Shown here one piece after another: positions 17,183-25,698 of a DNA stretch of 64,000 nt. The stretch's first letter is position 1. Each line of letters opens with the position of its first letter. The notes under the pieces were generated by a model. The model saw only the letters and a list, made by a program, of their open reading frames with translations, did no database searches and was not told where the DNA came from. Made by a program: the position numbers and the translations under genes. The stretch is from Methyloferula stellata AR4 (GTDB lineage: Bacteria; Pseudomonadota; Alphaproteobacteria; Rhizobiales; Beijerinckiaceae). The stretch lies in contig NZ_ARWA01000001.1 in assembly GCF_000385335.1 (NCBI RefSeq), forward strand, positions 62,001 through 126,000, read 5' to 3'.

Positions 17183-17439
17183 TCGGTATGCCCGGGGACA
17201 AGCCGGCCATTTTCGATATGGGCCGGCACATAGGTGCCGCCGCGCCGCTCGGAAAAAAAGCCCAGCACGAAAAGCCCTGCGACGGCCATGGCAAGCCCGG
17301 CCAAGGCCAACGACGACACGGCGCTGCGGGTCCAATGATCGACCGCGAAAGGATAGCGGTTGCGCAGATAAAGATAGGCCGCATAGGCCAGGAAAGGCGA
17401 GAGAAAGAGAAGCGCTGGTTCGAGGATCACGCGCAGCAT
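17179..17439 (-). CDS. DUF6111 family membrane protein
   Basis: 86 aa with two hydrophobic helices (about residues 4-24 and 42-62) and a polar tail ending PGHTE. This is the DUF6111 family usually placed between a Nudix hydrolase and the CCA enzyme in Hyphomicrobiales. Its ATG directly abuts the Nudix stop (TAA-ATG) and its stop overlaps the next start, so the three genes are coupled. Function unknown. Confidence 0.8.
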   Translation of the reverse strand: MLRVILEPALLFLSPFLAYAAYLYLRNRYPFAVDHWTRSAVSSLALAGLAMAVAGLFVLGFFSERRGGTYVPAHIENGRLVPGHTE

Positions 17440-18120
17440 TTAGAGATAAAGCCTCTCATATAAATTGCGCAGAATGCCTGCCGTCGCGCCCCAGATCAGG
17501 CGCTCGCCGTAAGGCATGGCATAAAACCGCCGGAACACACCCTCGGCCTCCCGCGTGTGAAGCTCATGATGATCGGCATTCATGAGAAAAGACAGCGGGA
17601 CTTCGAAAGCATCCTCGACTTCCCGAGGATCGATCCGAAGCTCGAAGCCCGGCGCGATCCTGGCGACGACAGGTTGAATCAGAAAGCCCGAACCGGTCAG
17701 ATAGGGATCGAGATAGCCGATCGGCTCGATGTGGCCTGGATTGAGGCCGATTTCCTCATGCGTCTCGCGCAGCGCCGCGGCGATGGGGTCGGCGTCAATC
17801 GCCTCGATCTTGCCGCCCGGAAAGGCAATCTGCCCGGGATGGGCCTTGAGCGCGCTCGCGCGGGTCGTCAGGATGACGCTGACTTCGGCCACATGGGCAA
17901 CAAGCCCGACGAGAACGGCGGCCGGCCGATACCCCGCGCTCCGTGGCGGCGGGGTGTGTAGCGCCGGCAGGCGGTGATCGCCCTGGCGCGGCAAGCCATG
18001 CTCGTCGAAGCCATCTTCGACCGGATCGAGGCTCAGTTTCGCCTTGGCGAGCGCAAAAACCTTCTCCGGGGCGAATGGGGCTCGGCCGTGGGCCAGCCCT
18101 CCTTCAGACGGCTCAGGCAC
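17440..18120 (-). CDS. NUDIX hydrolase, CoA pyrophosphatase-like
   Basis: 226 aa Nudix protein of the NudL/CoA pyrophosphatase type. The family signature is present: the UPF0035-like strand (SVILTTRASALKAHPGQIAFPGG) runs into the Nudix box GGKIEAIDADPIAAALRETH-EEIG. It probably cleaves CoA or related nucleotides into 4'-phosphopantetheine and adenosine 3',5'-bisphosphate. The GTG at 18120 is taken as start. It heads the Nudix-DUF6111-CCA operon. The DUF1285 gene that often precedes it in relatives is here 4.7 kb away at 22846. Confidence 0.88.
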   Translation of the reverse strand: MPEPSEGGLAHGRAPFAPEKVFALAKAKLSLDPVEDGFDEHGLPRQGDHRLPALHTPPPRSAGYRPAAVLVGLVAHVAEVSVILTTRASALKAHPGQIAFPGGKIEAIDADPIAAALRETHEEIGLNPGHIEPIGYLDPYLTGSGFLIQPVVARIAPGFELRIDPREVEDAFEVPLSFLMNADHHELHTREAEGVFRRFYAMPYGERLIWGATAGILRNLYERLYL

Positions 18121-18376
18121 GATTTATACTCCATCCCTGGCCGACGCCACGCTGTCGCAGCCTTAAGATCAAGGTAGCGAAGATCAATGTCACATCTTAT
18201 CTCATTTTCGAAGATGGGGTTTTCCGGCGATTTCCGCTTTGGATAGCGGGGGTGCCGCTTCGGTCGAAATGCTCTATGTCCTTGATCGGCAGGTGATCTG
18301 CCCGATCATGGCTAGACCGATTCTCAAACCCACGGGTTTGATCTTCGACCAATTCCTGCAAAGGAAGGCAAAACGC

Positions 18377-19807
18377 ATGGGCATGGAGTTTCTGGCCGCC
18401 CAGGGCACTGGCGGCACGGTTCTTTGCCATGAAATCGCTTGGCGCGATCCTTTCGACGCGGCGCAACGCCTCGCCGAACGGCCGGGCTTTGCCTTTCTCG
18501 ACAGCGCGCTGCCGCACGAATCGCTCGGGCGCTATTCCTATATAGGCATAGAGCCTTTCGGGGTTTTCTCCTCCATCGCGGGCCAGACAACCTGGAATGG
18601 TACACGGCTCGCCGAGCCGCCGCTTGAGGCATTGCGCCGCCTGCTGACGCAATTTGCTTTCGAGCCTGTCGCAGGCGTCCCGCCGTTTCGCGGCGGCGCC
18701 ATTGGCGCGATCCCTTATGATTTCGGCTGGCGGCTCGACGGGCTCGAATTGCGCGACCGTCCGCATCCGGAAGGCCGCGACCCGCTTCATTTCAGCTTCT
18801 ACGATCTGGTGCTCGCCTTCGATCATGCGGAGCGGCGGGCTTTTATCTTCTCCTCGGGCTTTCCCGAAACCGATCTCTTGAAGCGCCAGGCCCGCGCGGT
18901 GCAACGGCTCGACGAGATACTGGCGGCTTTGGAAAAAGCGCCGGCTTCCGCCCGCGGCCTGCCGCCGATCTCCGGCTGGATCTCGAATTTCACGCAGGCC
19001 GCCTATCATGCGGCGGTCGAGCAGGTCCGCACCCATATTCTCGACGGCGATATTTATCAGGCGAATATCTCGCAGCGTTTTACGACGAAACTGCCGGACG
19101 GCTTCTCAGCCTTCGCCTTTTATGCCGCGCTGCGCGCCGCCAATCCCGCGCCTTTCGCGGCCTATCTGACCTGCGGCGATATCGTCATCGCCTCGTCCTC
19201 GCCGGAGCTTTTGCTGCGCAAGCGCGGCGGCGACATCGAGACGCGTCCGATCAAGGGCACGATCGCCCGTTCGCCGGACGAGGCGGAGGATGCCTTGCGC
19301 CGCGAGAGCCTTCTCGCTTCGGAGAAGGATCGCGCCGAAAACATCATGATCGTCGATTTGTTGCGCAACGATCTGTCGCGCGTGAGCGAGCCCTTCTCCG
19401 TCCAAGTGCCGATCCTGTGCGGACTCGAATCCTATGCGGGCGTGCACCATCTCGTCTCGGTCGTGACAGGACATCTCAGCCCCGGCAAGGATGCGGTCGA
19501 TCTGATCGCGACCTGCTTTCCGGGCGGATCGATCACCGGGGCGCCGAAACGCCGTGCGATGCAGATCATCGCGGCGATCGAGCAGATCCCGCGCGGCTAT
19601 TATTGCGGTGCGATCGGCTATCTCGGCTTCGACGGCGCGATGGATTTGAATATCGCGATCCGTACCGCCGTCATGAAAGATGGCGAGGTTCAGATCCAGG
19701 CGGGCGGCGGCATCACCCGCCTATCGGAACCGCAAGCCGAATATGACGAGACCTTCGCCAAGGTGAAGCGCCTCTTCGCCGCTTTCTCGGAAAGCCAAAC
19801 GAAATGA
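18377..19807 (+). CDS. pabB: Aminodeoxychorismate synthase component I
   Basis: 476 aa chorismate-binding enzyme that converts chorismate and ammonia to 4-amino-4-deoxychorismate for folate synthesis. Conserved blocks are present: PIKGTIARS (PabB-type lysine), SEKDRAENIMIVDLLRNDL and FPGGSITGAPKRRA. The ATG at 18377 is nine bases behind AAGGAAGG; the frame is open back to 18239 without homology. It overlaps pabA by 4 bp. With pabA and pabC it forms a complete pABA operon inserted between the Nudix operon and DUF1285. Confidence 0.93.
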   Translation: MGMEFLAAQGTGGTVLCHEIAWRDPFDAAQRLAERPGFAFLDSALPHESLGRYSYIGIEPFGVFSSIAGQTTWNGTRLAEPPLEALRRLLTQFAFEPVAGVPPFRGGAIGAIPYDFGWRLDGLELRDRPHPEGRDPLHFSFYDLVLAFDHAERRAFIFSSGFPETDLLKRQARAVQRLDEILAALEKAPASARGLPPISGWISNFTQAAYHAAVEQVRTHILDGDIYQANISQRFTTKLPDGFSAFAFYAALRAANPAPFAAYLTCGDIVIASSSPELLLRKRGGDIETRPIKGTIARSPDEAEDALRRESLLASEKDRAENIMIVDLLRNDLSRVSEPFSVQVPILCGLESYAGVHHLVSVVTGHLSPGKDAVDLIATCFPGGSITGAPKRRAMQIIAAIEQIPRGYYCGAIGYLGFDGAMDLNIAIRTAVMKDGEVQIQAGGGITRLSEPQAEYDETFAKVKRLFAAFSESQTK

Positions 19808-20424
19808 CACGTGAAATGACTCGGCCGATCCTCGTCATCGACAATTACGATTCCTTCGTCTTCAATGTCGCCCGCTATTTCGAAGAGCTCGGGCGCGAGG
19901 TGAAGGTCGTGCGCAATGATGCGATCGATATCGAAGGCATAAGGCGGCTCGATCCTGCCGCGCTCGTGATTTCGCCCGGTCCCGGCACGCCGCAGGACGC
20001 CGGCATTTCGCTCGAAGCCGTCCGCGCGCTCAATGGCGAAATGCCGATCCTCGGCGTCTGTCTCGGCCATCAATGTATCGGCGCCATGTATGGCGCGCCT
20101 GTCGCACGCGCGAAGAGGCCGCTGCATGGCATAGCGACGCCGATCGCCCACAATGGCCGCAATCTTTTCGAAGGCCTCGAGGCCCCGCTCAAAGTCGGGC
20201 GCTATCATTCACTGATCGTCGAGGAAACGCCCGCGCTCAAGGCCGCGCTCGATATCGATGCGGTGTCCGAGGAAGGCGAGATCATGGCCTTGTCGCATAA
20301 GATCGCGCCAACCTATGGCGTGCAATTTCACCCCGAGTCGATCCTGACCGATCACGGTCACAGGCTCTTCGCCAATTTCCTGCGGCTCGCCGAAGCGAGA
20401 CAGTCGACACGTGTTCTGGCTTGA
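19804..20424 (+). CDS. pabA: Aminodeoxychorismate/anthranilate synthase component II (glutamine amidotransferase)
   Basis: 206 aa class I glutamine amidotransferase. Catalytic motifs: GVCLGHQ (nucleophile Cys), the oxyanion ISPGPGTP, the YHSL segment typical of PabA/TrpG, and FHPES (His-Glu). It supplies ammonia to PabB and may also serve anthranilate synthase. The ATG overlaps the pabB stop; the 3' end overlaps the pabC start by 14 bp. Confidence 0.94.
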   Translation: MTREMTRPILVIDNYDSFVFNVARYFEELGREVKVVRNDAIDIEGIRRLDPAALVISPGPGTPQDAGISLEAVRALNGEMPILGVCLGHQCIGAMYGAPVARAKRPLHGIATPIAHNGRNLFEGLEAPLKVGRYHSLIVEETPALKAALDIDAVSEEGEIMALSHKIAPTYGVQFHPESILTDHGHRLFANFLRLAEARQSTRVLA

Positions 20425-21247
20425 CGGATGCCTGCATGAAAAGCCGCTGCAGCCGTTCGATCTGACGGATCGCGGCCTGACGCTGGGCGACGGGCTGTTC
20501 GATACGTCGCTGGCTCGTAACGGCAAAGTGTTTCTGCGCGAGGCGCATCTTCGGCGATTCACTGAGGGCGCCGCGGCGCTTGGCATTCCCTTGAAGGTCG
20601 AAGCGGCGGCGCAGGCGCTCGACGCGCTAGCCGGATCAATCGGCGATGGCGCTCTGCGTCTCACCTTGACGCGCGGCGGCGGCGCGCGCGGCTTGCGCAT
20701 CCCCGACGCTCCGAAGCCCGTTCTTTTTGGTGCGGCGACACCAGGGCGCAGCGCGTTCGTCTTCTCGACCCTCGCGCTGGCGACGACACCGATCCGCCGC
20801 AACGAGACATCACCCTCCTCGCGGATCAAGACGCTTTCCTATCTCGACGCGATTCTGGCGAATAAAGAAGCGCAGACCAGGGGCGCAGACGAAACTTTGT
20901 TCGAGAATAGCGCCGGCCATGTCGCCTGCGCCGCGACGGGCAATCTTTTTGCCGTGTTTGGGTCGAGGCTCGTGACGCCGCCGCTGTCCGACGGCGTGCT
21001 TGCCGGAACGGTCCGCGCCTTTGTGTTGGCACAGGCGAAGGCCAGTGGGCTTCAGCCCGCCGAAGAGAGCTTGCCTCTGACCGAATGGCTCAAGGCCGAC
21101 GCGATTTTCGTGACCAATAGTTTGCGGCTGCTTGCGCCTTGTAGCGCGCTCGATAGAAAAAGTTTTGGCTCCGCCACGCATCCGGCCGTCACAAAACTTC
21201 AAGACGAGATTCGCGCGGCCGTCACAGCCGAATGCGGCCATTTCTGA
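20411..21247 (+). CDS. pabC: Aminodeoxychorismate lyase-like class IV aminotransferase
   Basis: 278 aa PLP-dependent class IV enzyme converting aminodeoxychorismate to p-aminobenzoate and pyruvate. Fold hallmarks: DRGLTLGDGLFDT near the start, the PLP lysine in RIKTLSYLDAILANKEA, and GHVACAATGNLF / GTVRAFVL later. The GTG start lies inside pabA (14 bp overlap). Position in an operon with pabB and pabA supports PabC over a branched-chain or D-amino-acid aminotransferase. Confidence 0.9.
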   Translation: MFWLDGCLHEKPLQPFDLTDRGLTLGDGLFDTSLARNGKVFLREAHLRRFTEGAAALGIPLKVEAAAQALDALAGSIGDGALRLTLTRGGGARGLRIPDAPKPVLFGAATPGRSAFVFSTLALATTPIRRNETSPSSRIKTLSYLDAILANKEAQTRGADETLFENSAGHVACAATGNLFAVFGSRLVTPPLSDGVLAGTVRAFVLAQAKASGLQPAEESLPLTEWLKADAIFVTNSLRLLAPCSALDRKSFGSATHPAVTKLQDEIRAAVTAECGHF

Positions 21248-21516
21248 CGAAGCGAACTGGCTTTGTAAGTCCGTTCAACTGCGGTTTAGATATTTGATGT
21301 CAATCTAAGGCGACATCTAGATTGTGATGTCTGGCATTCTCGGGTGCTTGGAGAGTTCATTCGCAAGGAGCTTCGCTGTCCGCTTACGAATGGTTTCGCC
21401 GCGAAGACGACATTATTGAGGGTTCTTTATAGAAGGGCATTTGCTGAGTCGCTGCGGCCCTCATTTGAAATAATCTCGGTACTTACCTACCTTGGTTTGG
21501 TTCTGTCGGAGGTAAT

Positions 21517-21885
21517 ATGGATAAGAAAATCGTGGGCCTTGTTGGTGCGATGTCTACACTCGTCGCGCCAGAGGTCCTTCAGGCTATGCCAGCTGCTGGG
21601 CCAGATGTGAAGGACATCCTCCGCGTTCAGTCCTATGAAGAGTTGCTGGACCCGATCCCAAACGCCCTAACGCTGTTACGCGCAGTTGATGCAGAGCCAG
21701 CCGCCGAGCCTAATTCGGTGCAGCAGGTTCAATATTATTACCATCATCACCATCACCATCACTATGGATACGGTGGACCCTATTATCACCATCACCACCA
21801 CCACCATCATCACGGCTATTATTATCGGTACCCATATCCATATCCATATCCGTATCCTTACCCCTATCCCTATTACCGCTATTGA
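21517..21885 (+). CDS. Histidine-rich, Tyr-Pro repeat secreted protein
   Basis: 122 aa. The first ~23 residues (MDKKIVGLVGAMSTLVAPEV) resemble a signal sequence; the next block (LLDPIPNALTLLRAVDAEP) matches a small rhizobial family that I recall with the same MDKKI...LLxPIPNA layout. Two histidine runs, of 7 and 9 residues, separated by YGYGGPYY, and a tail of alternating Tyr-Pro follow. The His runs suggest metal binding; function unknown. GGAGG precedes the ATG by four bases. The 269 bp upstream (21248-21516) hold no convincing gene; an open frame at 21344 is out of frame with it and lacks family features. Confidence 0.75.
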   Translation: MDKKIVGLVGAMSTLVAPEVLQAMPAAGPDVKDILRVQSYEELLDPIPNALTLLRAVDAEPAAEPNSVQQVQYYYHHHHHHHYGYGGPYYHHHHHHHHHGYYYRYPYPYPYPYPYPYPYYRY

Positions 21886-22008
21886 GAGTGGTGGTGGCGC
21901 GTACTATGCGCGCAAGATATCTGTCAGCACTGAGTGCCTGACATCGGCGAAAAAGAAAGAAAACGATTTAACTCTCCAATGGAAACAGATCGTTTCCATT
22001 GGAGAAAT

Positions 22009-22737
22009 TTATTCTGAATCCTTACCGGCACGCGTTTTCGCAACGCCCAGGATATGGCGGTAGGTACCGTCAAACACTATTTTCGTCGAAGAAATCCATT
22101 CCGTATCCGCACCAAGCGTTGTGCGGCTCTGATGGATTCGGCGCGACTGCAGCTCACGTTCAGCGGCTTCTTCTTCGTTCATATCGAGCAATTCATAATT
22201 CGCTTCGGCAGGGACAACGATGATTTGAGCGAACGGCTCTCCCGGTCTGAAAATATGCGTCCGACCTTCTGCCGGAGATTTAAAGACGATGAAAGACATC
22301 ATCGGCCACCAATGGCGTAACAAAGCGGGTACCGCGATGGGCACGCTGTCGGTGGGGTCAGTGTAGAATCGCGGATGCGGCTCGGTGCGGATCGCCCACC
22401 CTTCGTCAACTTTCAAGTCGAGAAGAATTTGGTAGGTGTAATAAGTCTCACCGAAAGTCCGAAACGGTGGCCATTGTAATCCTGTGCCTGGATCAGGTCC
22501 AAAATCGCCATCGAGAATGAGTTTGCCTTCACGTGTGCTCACCTGCAATTCGTTTTCAAAAGGATAGAACACTTCGATCCCGTAGCGGGCGCTCTCAGCG
22601 AAGGGCAAGCAATGCCACGGATGTTCATGTGACCCATTCGCACGCGGTTCAGTGCTGCCCGCCCATCCTGGAACTTCGAGTTTGGTTCGGCGCGGCCTGA
22701 GGCCTGGATGGCAGAGTCTATATTTGACGGTGTCCAC
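22009..22737 (-). CDS. Conserved hypothetical protein (DUF6065-like layout)
   Basis: 242 aa soluble protein without signal peptide or membrane segment. The succession of a short Cys/Pro start (YRLCHPGLRP), HPWHCLPFAESARYGIEVFYPFE, a mid-section ending FRTFGETYYTYQILLDL, then HWWPMMSFIVF and FRPGEPFAQIIVVP resembles DUF6065 proteins, from memory. A GTG start follows TGGAG. The 3' half is more AT-rich than its neighbours. It is flanked by the convergent His-rich gene and the same-strand DUF1285 gene. No function can be assigned. Confidence 0.65.
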   Translation of the reverse strand: MDTVKYRLCHPGLRPRRTKLEVPGWAGSTEPRANGSHEHPWHCLPFAESARYGIEVFYPFENELQVSTREGKLILDGDFGPDPGTGLQWPPFRTFGETYYTYQILLDLKVDEGWAIRTEPHPRFYTDPTDSVPIAVPALLRHWWPMMSFIVFKSPAEGRTHIFRPGEPFAQIIVVPAEANYELLDMNEEEAAERELQSRRIHQSRTTLGADTEWISSTKIVFDGTYRHILGVAKTRAGKDSE

Positions 22738-22845
22738 GGATTCTCCACTCGATGATTTGGCAGCAACTAAGACAATCTAGAAAGTTGTGGCGAGAAGATG
22801 AAGACCAGAGCGCGCGGTCACTTTCGCTAAATAGCGTCCTGGACC

Positions 22846-23463
22846 TCACTCAAAATCATCGGCCGGCGCGATCGGAAAAAACGCCCCGCCCGACACCACG
22901 CCGAACATGCGCCGCCCGTCCATGTCCAAGGCACTGCCGCGCGCGATGAGGTCCAAGGTCAGAGATCGCGTCAAACGTGCCCAAAGGCCGCCGCGCACGC
23001 GTACATATGGAATGATCCCATCCGCCGCGCCGGTCTCGAAGCGCAAAGGATGATCGGCATCGGCCAAAACCTCATCGCCGACATTGGTGCGGAATTTCAG
23101 GGCCCGGCCGGCGGCGCTCTCGGCCGTCTCGACTTCCGCCGCGATGAACGGCACGTCCTCGACCGTGATGCCCACGCATTCGACCGGCGTGACGAGCACA
23201 TAGCGGTCCTCGTCCTTGCGCAGGAGGCGGGAAAACAGCCTGACCATCGCCGGGCGTTCGATCGGCGAGCCGTGGTAGAACCAGGCGCCGTCCTTCGCGA
23301 TCTTCATGTCGATGTCGCCGCAAAAAGGCGGATTCCAGGTGTCCACCGGCAGGGCTTCGCCAAAGCCGCGCGATACCTCCGCGAGGTTCGCCAGAGCCTC
23401 GAACCGGACGCCACCGTCACCCTGGCTCGCATATTCGTTATCCGGCGGCGTGTTCTCAGCCAT
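22846..23463 (-). CDS. DUF1285 domain-containing protein
   Basis: 205 aa protein of the DUF1285 family. Characteristic segments: CGDIDMKIAKDGAWFYHGSPIERPAMVRLFSRLLRKD near the N-terminus and YVLVTPVECVGITVEDVPF. In many Hyphomicrobiales it is divergent from moxR and upstream of the Nudix-CCA operon. Here the divergence from moxR is kept (304 bp spacer) but the Nudix operon is 4.7 kb away. Function unknown. Confidence 0.9.
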   Translation of the reverse strand: MAENTPPDNEYASQGDGGVRFEALANLAEVSRGFGEALPVDTWNPPFCGDIDMKIAKDGAWFYHGSPIERPAMVRLFSRLLRKDEDRYVLVTPVECVGITVEDVPFIAAEVETAESAAGRALKFRTNVGDEVLADADHPLRFETGAADGIIPYVRVRGGLWARLTRSLTLDLIARGSALDMDGRRMFGVVSGGAFFPIAPADDFE

Positions 23464-23767
23464 AATCTCGCCATCGCACCAGCATTGTGGAAGAGAATTA
23501 AGGTGCTTTCCTGTGAAAGCACGTGATTATTCAAATATGACTGGCGCTTCTCTTTTGAAGCTTAGCTATGTTTGGCAAAATCGGCCATTCGAACAGGGCA
23601 TCTGCTATATTGTCTATGACATAGACCGGTGCCCGCAGCCGCCGCATCGACAAAGGCGCGCAAGGGACTAATTTGACACGTGACGGATGCTGTTGCCGGT
23701 TTTCCCCTGGACCGGCGGGACTCTTGGAAATCTTCGAATTTGGAAATCTTTGAAGGAGTGGCGATCA
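23464..23767. other. Divergent promoter region DUF1285/moxR
   Basis: 304 bp without a gene, AT-richer than its surroundings. It must hold promoters in both directions. I see a ribosome site (GAAGGAG) for moxR at its right end. A frame reading in from 23687 joins moxR in phase but lacks family sequence. No clear operator or riboswitch is seen. Confidence 0.5.
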
Positions 23768-24763
23768 ATGTCTGAAGCAATGGCGCTCGAAACCGCGGTC
23801 GCCCATACGGCCGAGCAGGCGCTCGACCGGATCGCCGCGGTGCGCGCTGCGATCGGCACCGTGATTTTCGGCCAGCCGCAAGTCGTCGAGGAGGTGCTTG
23901 TCACGCTGCTCGCTGGCGGTCATGGATTGCTCGTCGGCGTGCCGGGCCTTGCCAAGACAAAACTGGTCGAAACGCTCGGCACGGTTTTGGGGCTGAACGC
24001 GCGCCGCGTGCAATTCACACCGGACCTCATGCCCGCCGATATTCTCGGCTCCGAGATCATGGAAGAGACGGCAGACCATCGCCGCAGCTTCCGCTTCGAG
24101 CGCGGCCCGATCTTCGCCCAGCTTCTGATGGCCGATGAAATCAACCGCGCAAGCCCGCGCACCCAATCGGCGCTCCTGCAAGCCATGCAGGAATATCATA
24201 TCTCGGTCGCGGGCGAACGGCACGATCTGCCTGCCCCCTTCCATGTGCTCGCGACGCAAAACCCGCTGGAGCAGGAAGGCACTTATCCTTTGCCGGAAGC
24301 GCAGCTCGACCGCTTCTTGATGCAGATCGATGTCACCTATCCCGATCGCGCCACCGAACGCCGCATCCTGATCGAGACGACAGGCGACACCGAGGTCAAA
24401 GCCAAACCGGTGATGACGGCCGAGGAGCTGATCGCGACGCAAAGGCTCGTGCGGCGTCTCCCGGTCAGCGAGGCTGTGCTGGAAGCCATTCTCGATATCG
24501 TGCGATCTGCGCGCCCCGGCGAAGGCGATCCCATCGCCACGCGCCATGTCTCCTGGGGGCCCGGCCCGCGCGCGGCGCAGGCTCTGATGCTCGCGACCCG
24601 CGCCCGCGCCCTGATCGATGGCCGCATCGCACCCTCGATCGATGATGTCGTCGCTTTGGCGACGCCGATTCTGAAACACCGCATGGCGTTGACCTTCAGC
24701 GCCAGAGCCGACGGCGAGACGATCGAAGGCGTCGTCGCCGATCTTCTCAAAAGGTTCAGATAG
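23768..24763 (+). CDS. MoxR-family AAA+ ATPase
   Basis: 331 aa AAA+ ATPase of the MoxR family, thought to act as a chaperone for metalloenzymes or membrane complexes with a VWA/DUF58 partner. Walker A is VGVPGLAKT (about 55-63), Walker B is LLMADEINRASPRTQSALLQAMQE, and the sensor regions FHVLATQNPLEQEGTYPLPEAQLDRF are complete. The ATG at 23768, eight bases after GGAGTGG, is chosen. It heads a three-gene operon; the DUF58 gene starts 2 bp after its stop. Confidence 0.93.
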   Translation: MSEAMALETAVAHTAEQALDRIAAVRAAIGTVIFGQPQVVEEVLVTLLAGGHGLLVGVPGLAKTKLVETLGTVLGLNARRVQFTPDLMPADILGSEIMEETADHRRSFRFERGPIFAQLLMADEINRASPRTQSALLQAMQEYHISVAGERHDLPAPFHVLATQNPLEQEGTYPLPEAQLDRFLMQIDVTYPDRATERRILIETTGDTEVKAKPVMTAEELIATQRLVRRLPVSEAVLEAILDIVRSARPGEGDPIATRHVSWGPGPRAAQALMLATRARALIDGRIAPSIDDVVALATPILKHRMALTFSARADGETIEGVVADLLKRFR

Positions 24764-24765
24764 GC

Positions 24766-25698
24766 ATGGCGGAGGTCCGGCTCCTCGATTCCGCCGAGCA
24801 ACAGATAGGCCATGGCGAACAGCAGGCTGCGATCGATCTCGCACGCCGCCTGCCGGCCCTCGTCGTCGCGGCGCGGGAAGTGGCATCGAGCCTGATGCAC
24901 GGCATGCACGGACGCCGTCGCGCCGGTCTCGGCGAGACCTTCTGGCAATTCCGTCCCTTCGTTTCGGGCGAGAGCACAAGCCAGATCGATTGGCGCCGCT
25001 CGGCGCGCGACGAGCATATCTATGTGCGCGAACGCGAGTGGGAGGCGGCGCATTCGGTCTGGATCTGGATGGACCGCTCGGTCTCGATGGCATTCACCTC
25101 GACGCTCGCGCTGCAATCCAAATTGGAACGCGCCATCGTGCTCGGCTTCGCCGCCGCCGATCTTCTCGTGCGCGGCGGCGAGCGCGTGGGCGCGCTCGGC
25201 CTGACGCCGCCGCTTGCGACCCGCACCATCATCGAACGCTTCGCCGAAGCGATCCTCGTCTCCGACCGCACGCGAACCGACGCGCCGGAGGAACTGCCGC
25301 AGGCCGCGCCGCTCGCGCCGCGCACCCGCGCCGTTCTCCTCAGCGATTTCCTGAGCGATCCAGACGACATCGCGCGCACGGTCAATGCCATGTCGGCGCG
25401 CGGCGCCAAAGGACATCTCGTGATGATCGCCGACCCGGTGGAAGAAACCTTTCCGTTTCGCGGCCATACCGAATTCATGGATGTCGATTCCACGGCGACC
25501 TTGCGCGTGGGGCAGGCCGAAAGCTTTTCCGAAGATTATATCCGCCGCCTCGCGGCGCATCGCGACGCGGTCGCCGAGGTGGCGCGCAAACGCGGCTGGA
25601 CCTTTGCTTTGCACCGGACAGACCGGCCAGCGTCCGAAGCCTTGCTCGCCCTGCGCACCCGCCTTGAAAGCGGCGCCGAAACTGGTAGAGCCAATTGA
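24766..25698 (+). CDS. DUF58 domain-containing protein
   Basis: 310 aa. The DUF58 core is visible in FWQFRPFVSGESTSQIDWRRSARDE followed by the VWA-like strand WIWMDRSVSMAF, which retains a DxSxS-like metal site. DUF58 proteins pair with MoxR ATPases. No membrane helices are evident. The gene overlaps the next start by one base (TGATG). Confidence 0.92.
   Translation: MAEVRLLDSAEQQIGHGEQQAAIDLARRLPALVVAAREVASSLMHGMHGRRRAGLGETFWQFRPFVSGESTSQIDWRRSARDEHIYVREREWEAAHSVWIWMDRSVSMAFTSTLALQSKLERAIVLGFAAADLLVRGGERVGALGLTPPLATRTIIERFAEAILVSDRTRTDAPEELPQAAPLAPRTRAVLLSDFLSDPDDIARTVNAMSARGAKGHLVMIADPVEETFPFRGHTEFMDVDSTATLRVGQAESFSEDYIRRLAAHRDAVAEVARKRGWTFALHRTDRPASEALLALRTRLESGAETGRAN

Noticed and set aside
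21344-21610. An 88-codon frame overlapping the start of the His-rich gene
   Set aside because: It is out of frame with the better supported gene, which has GGAGG and a family-like N-terminus.
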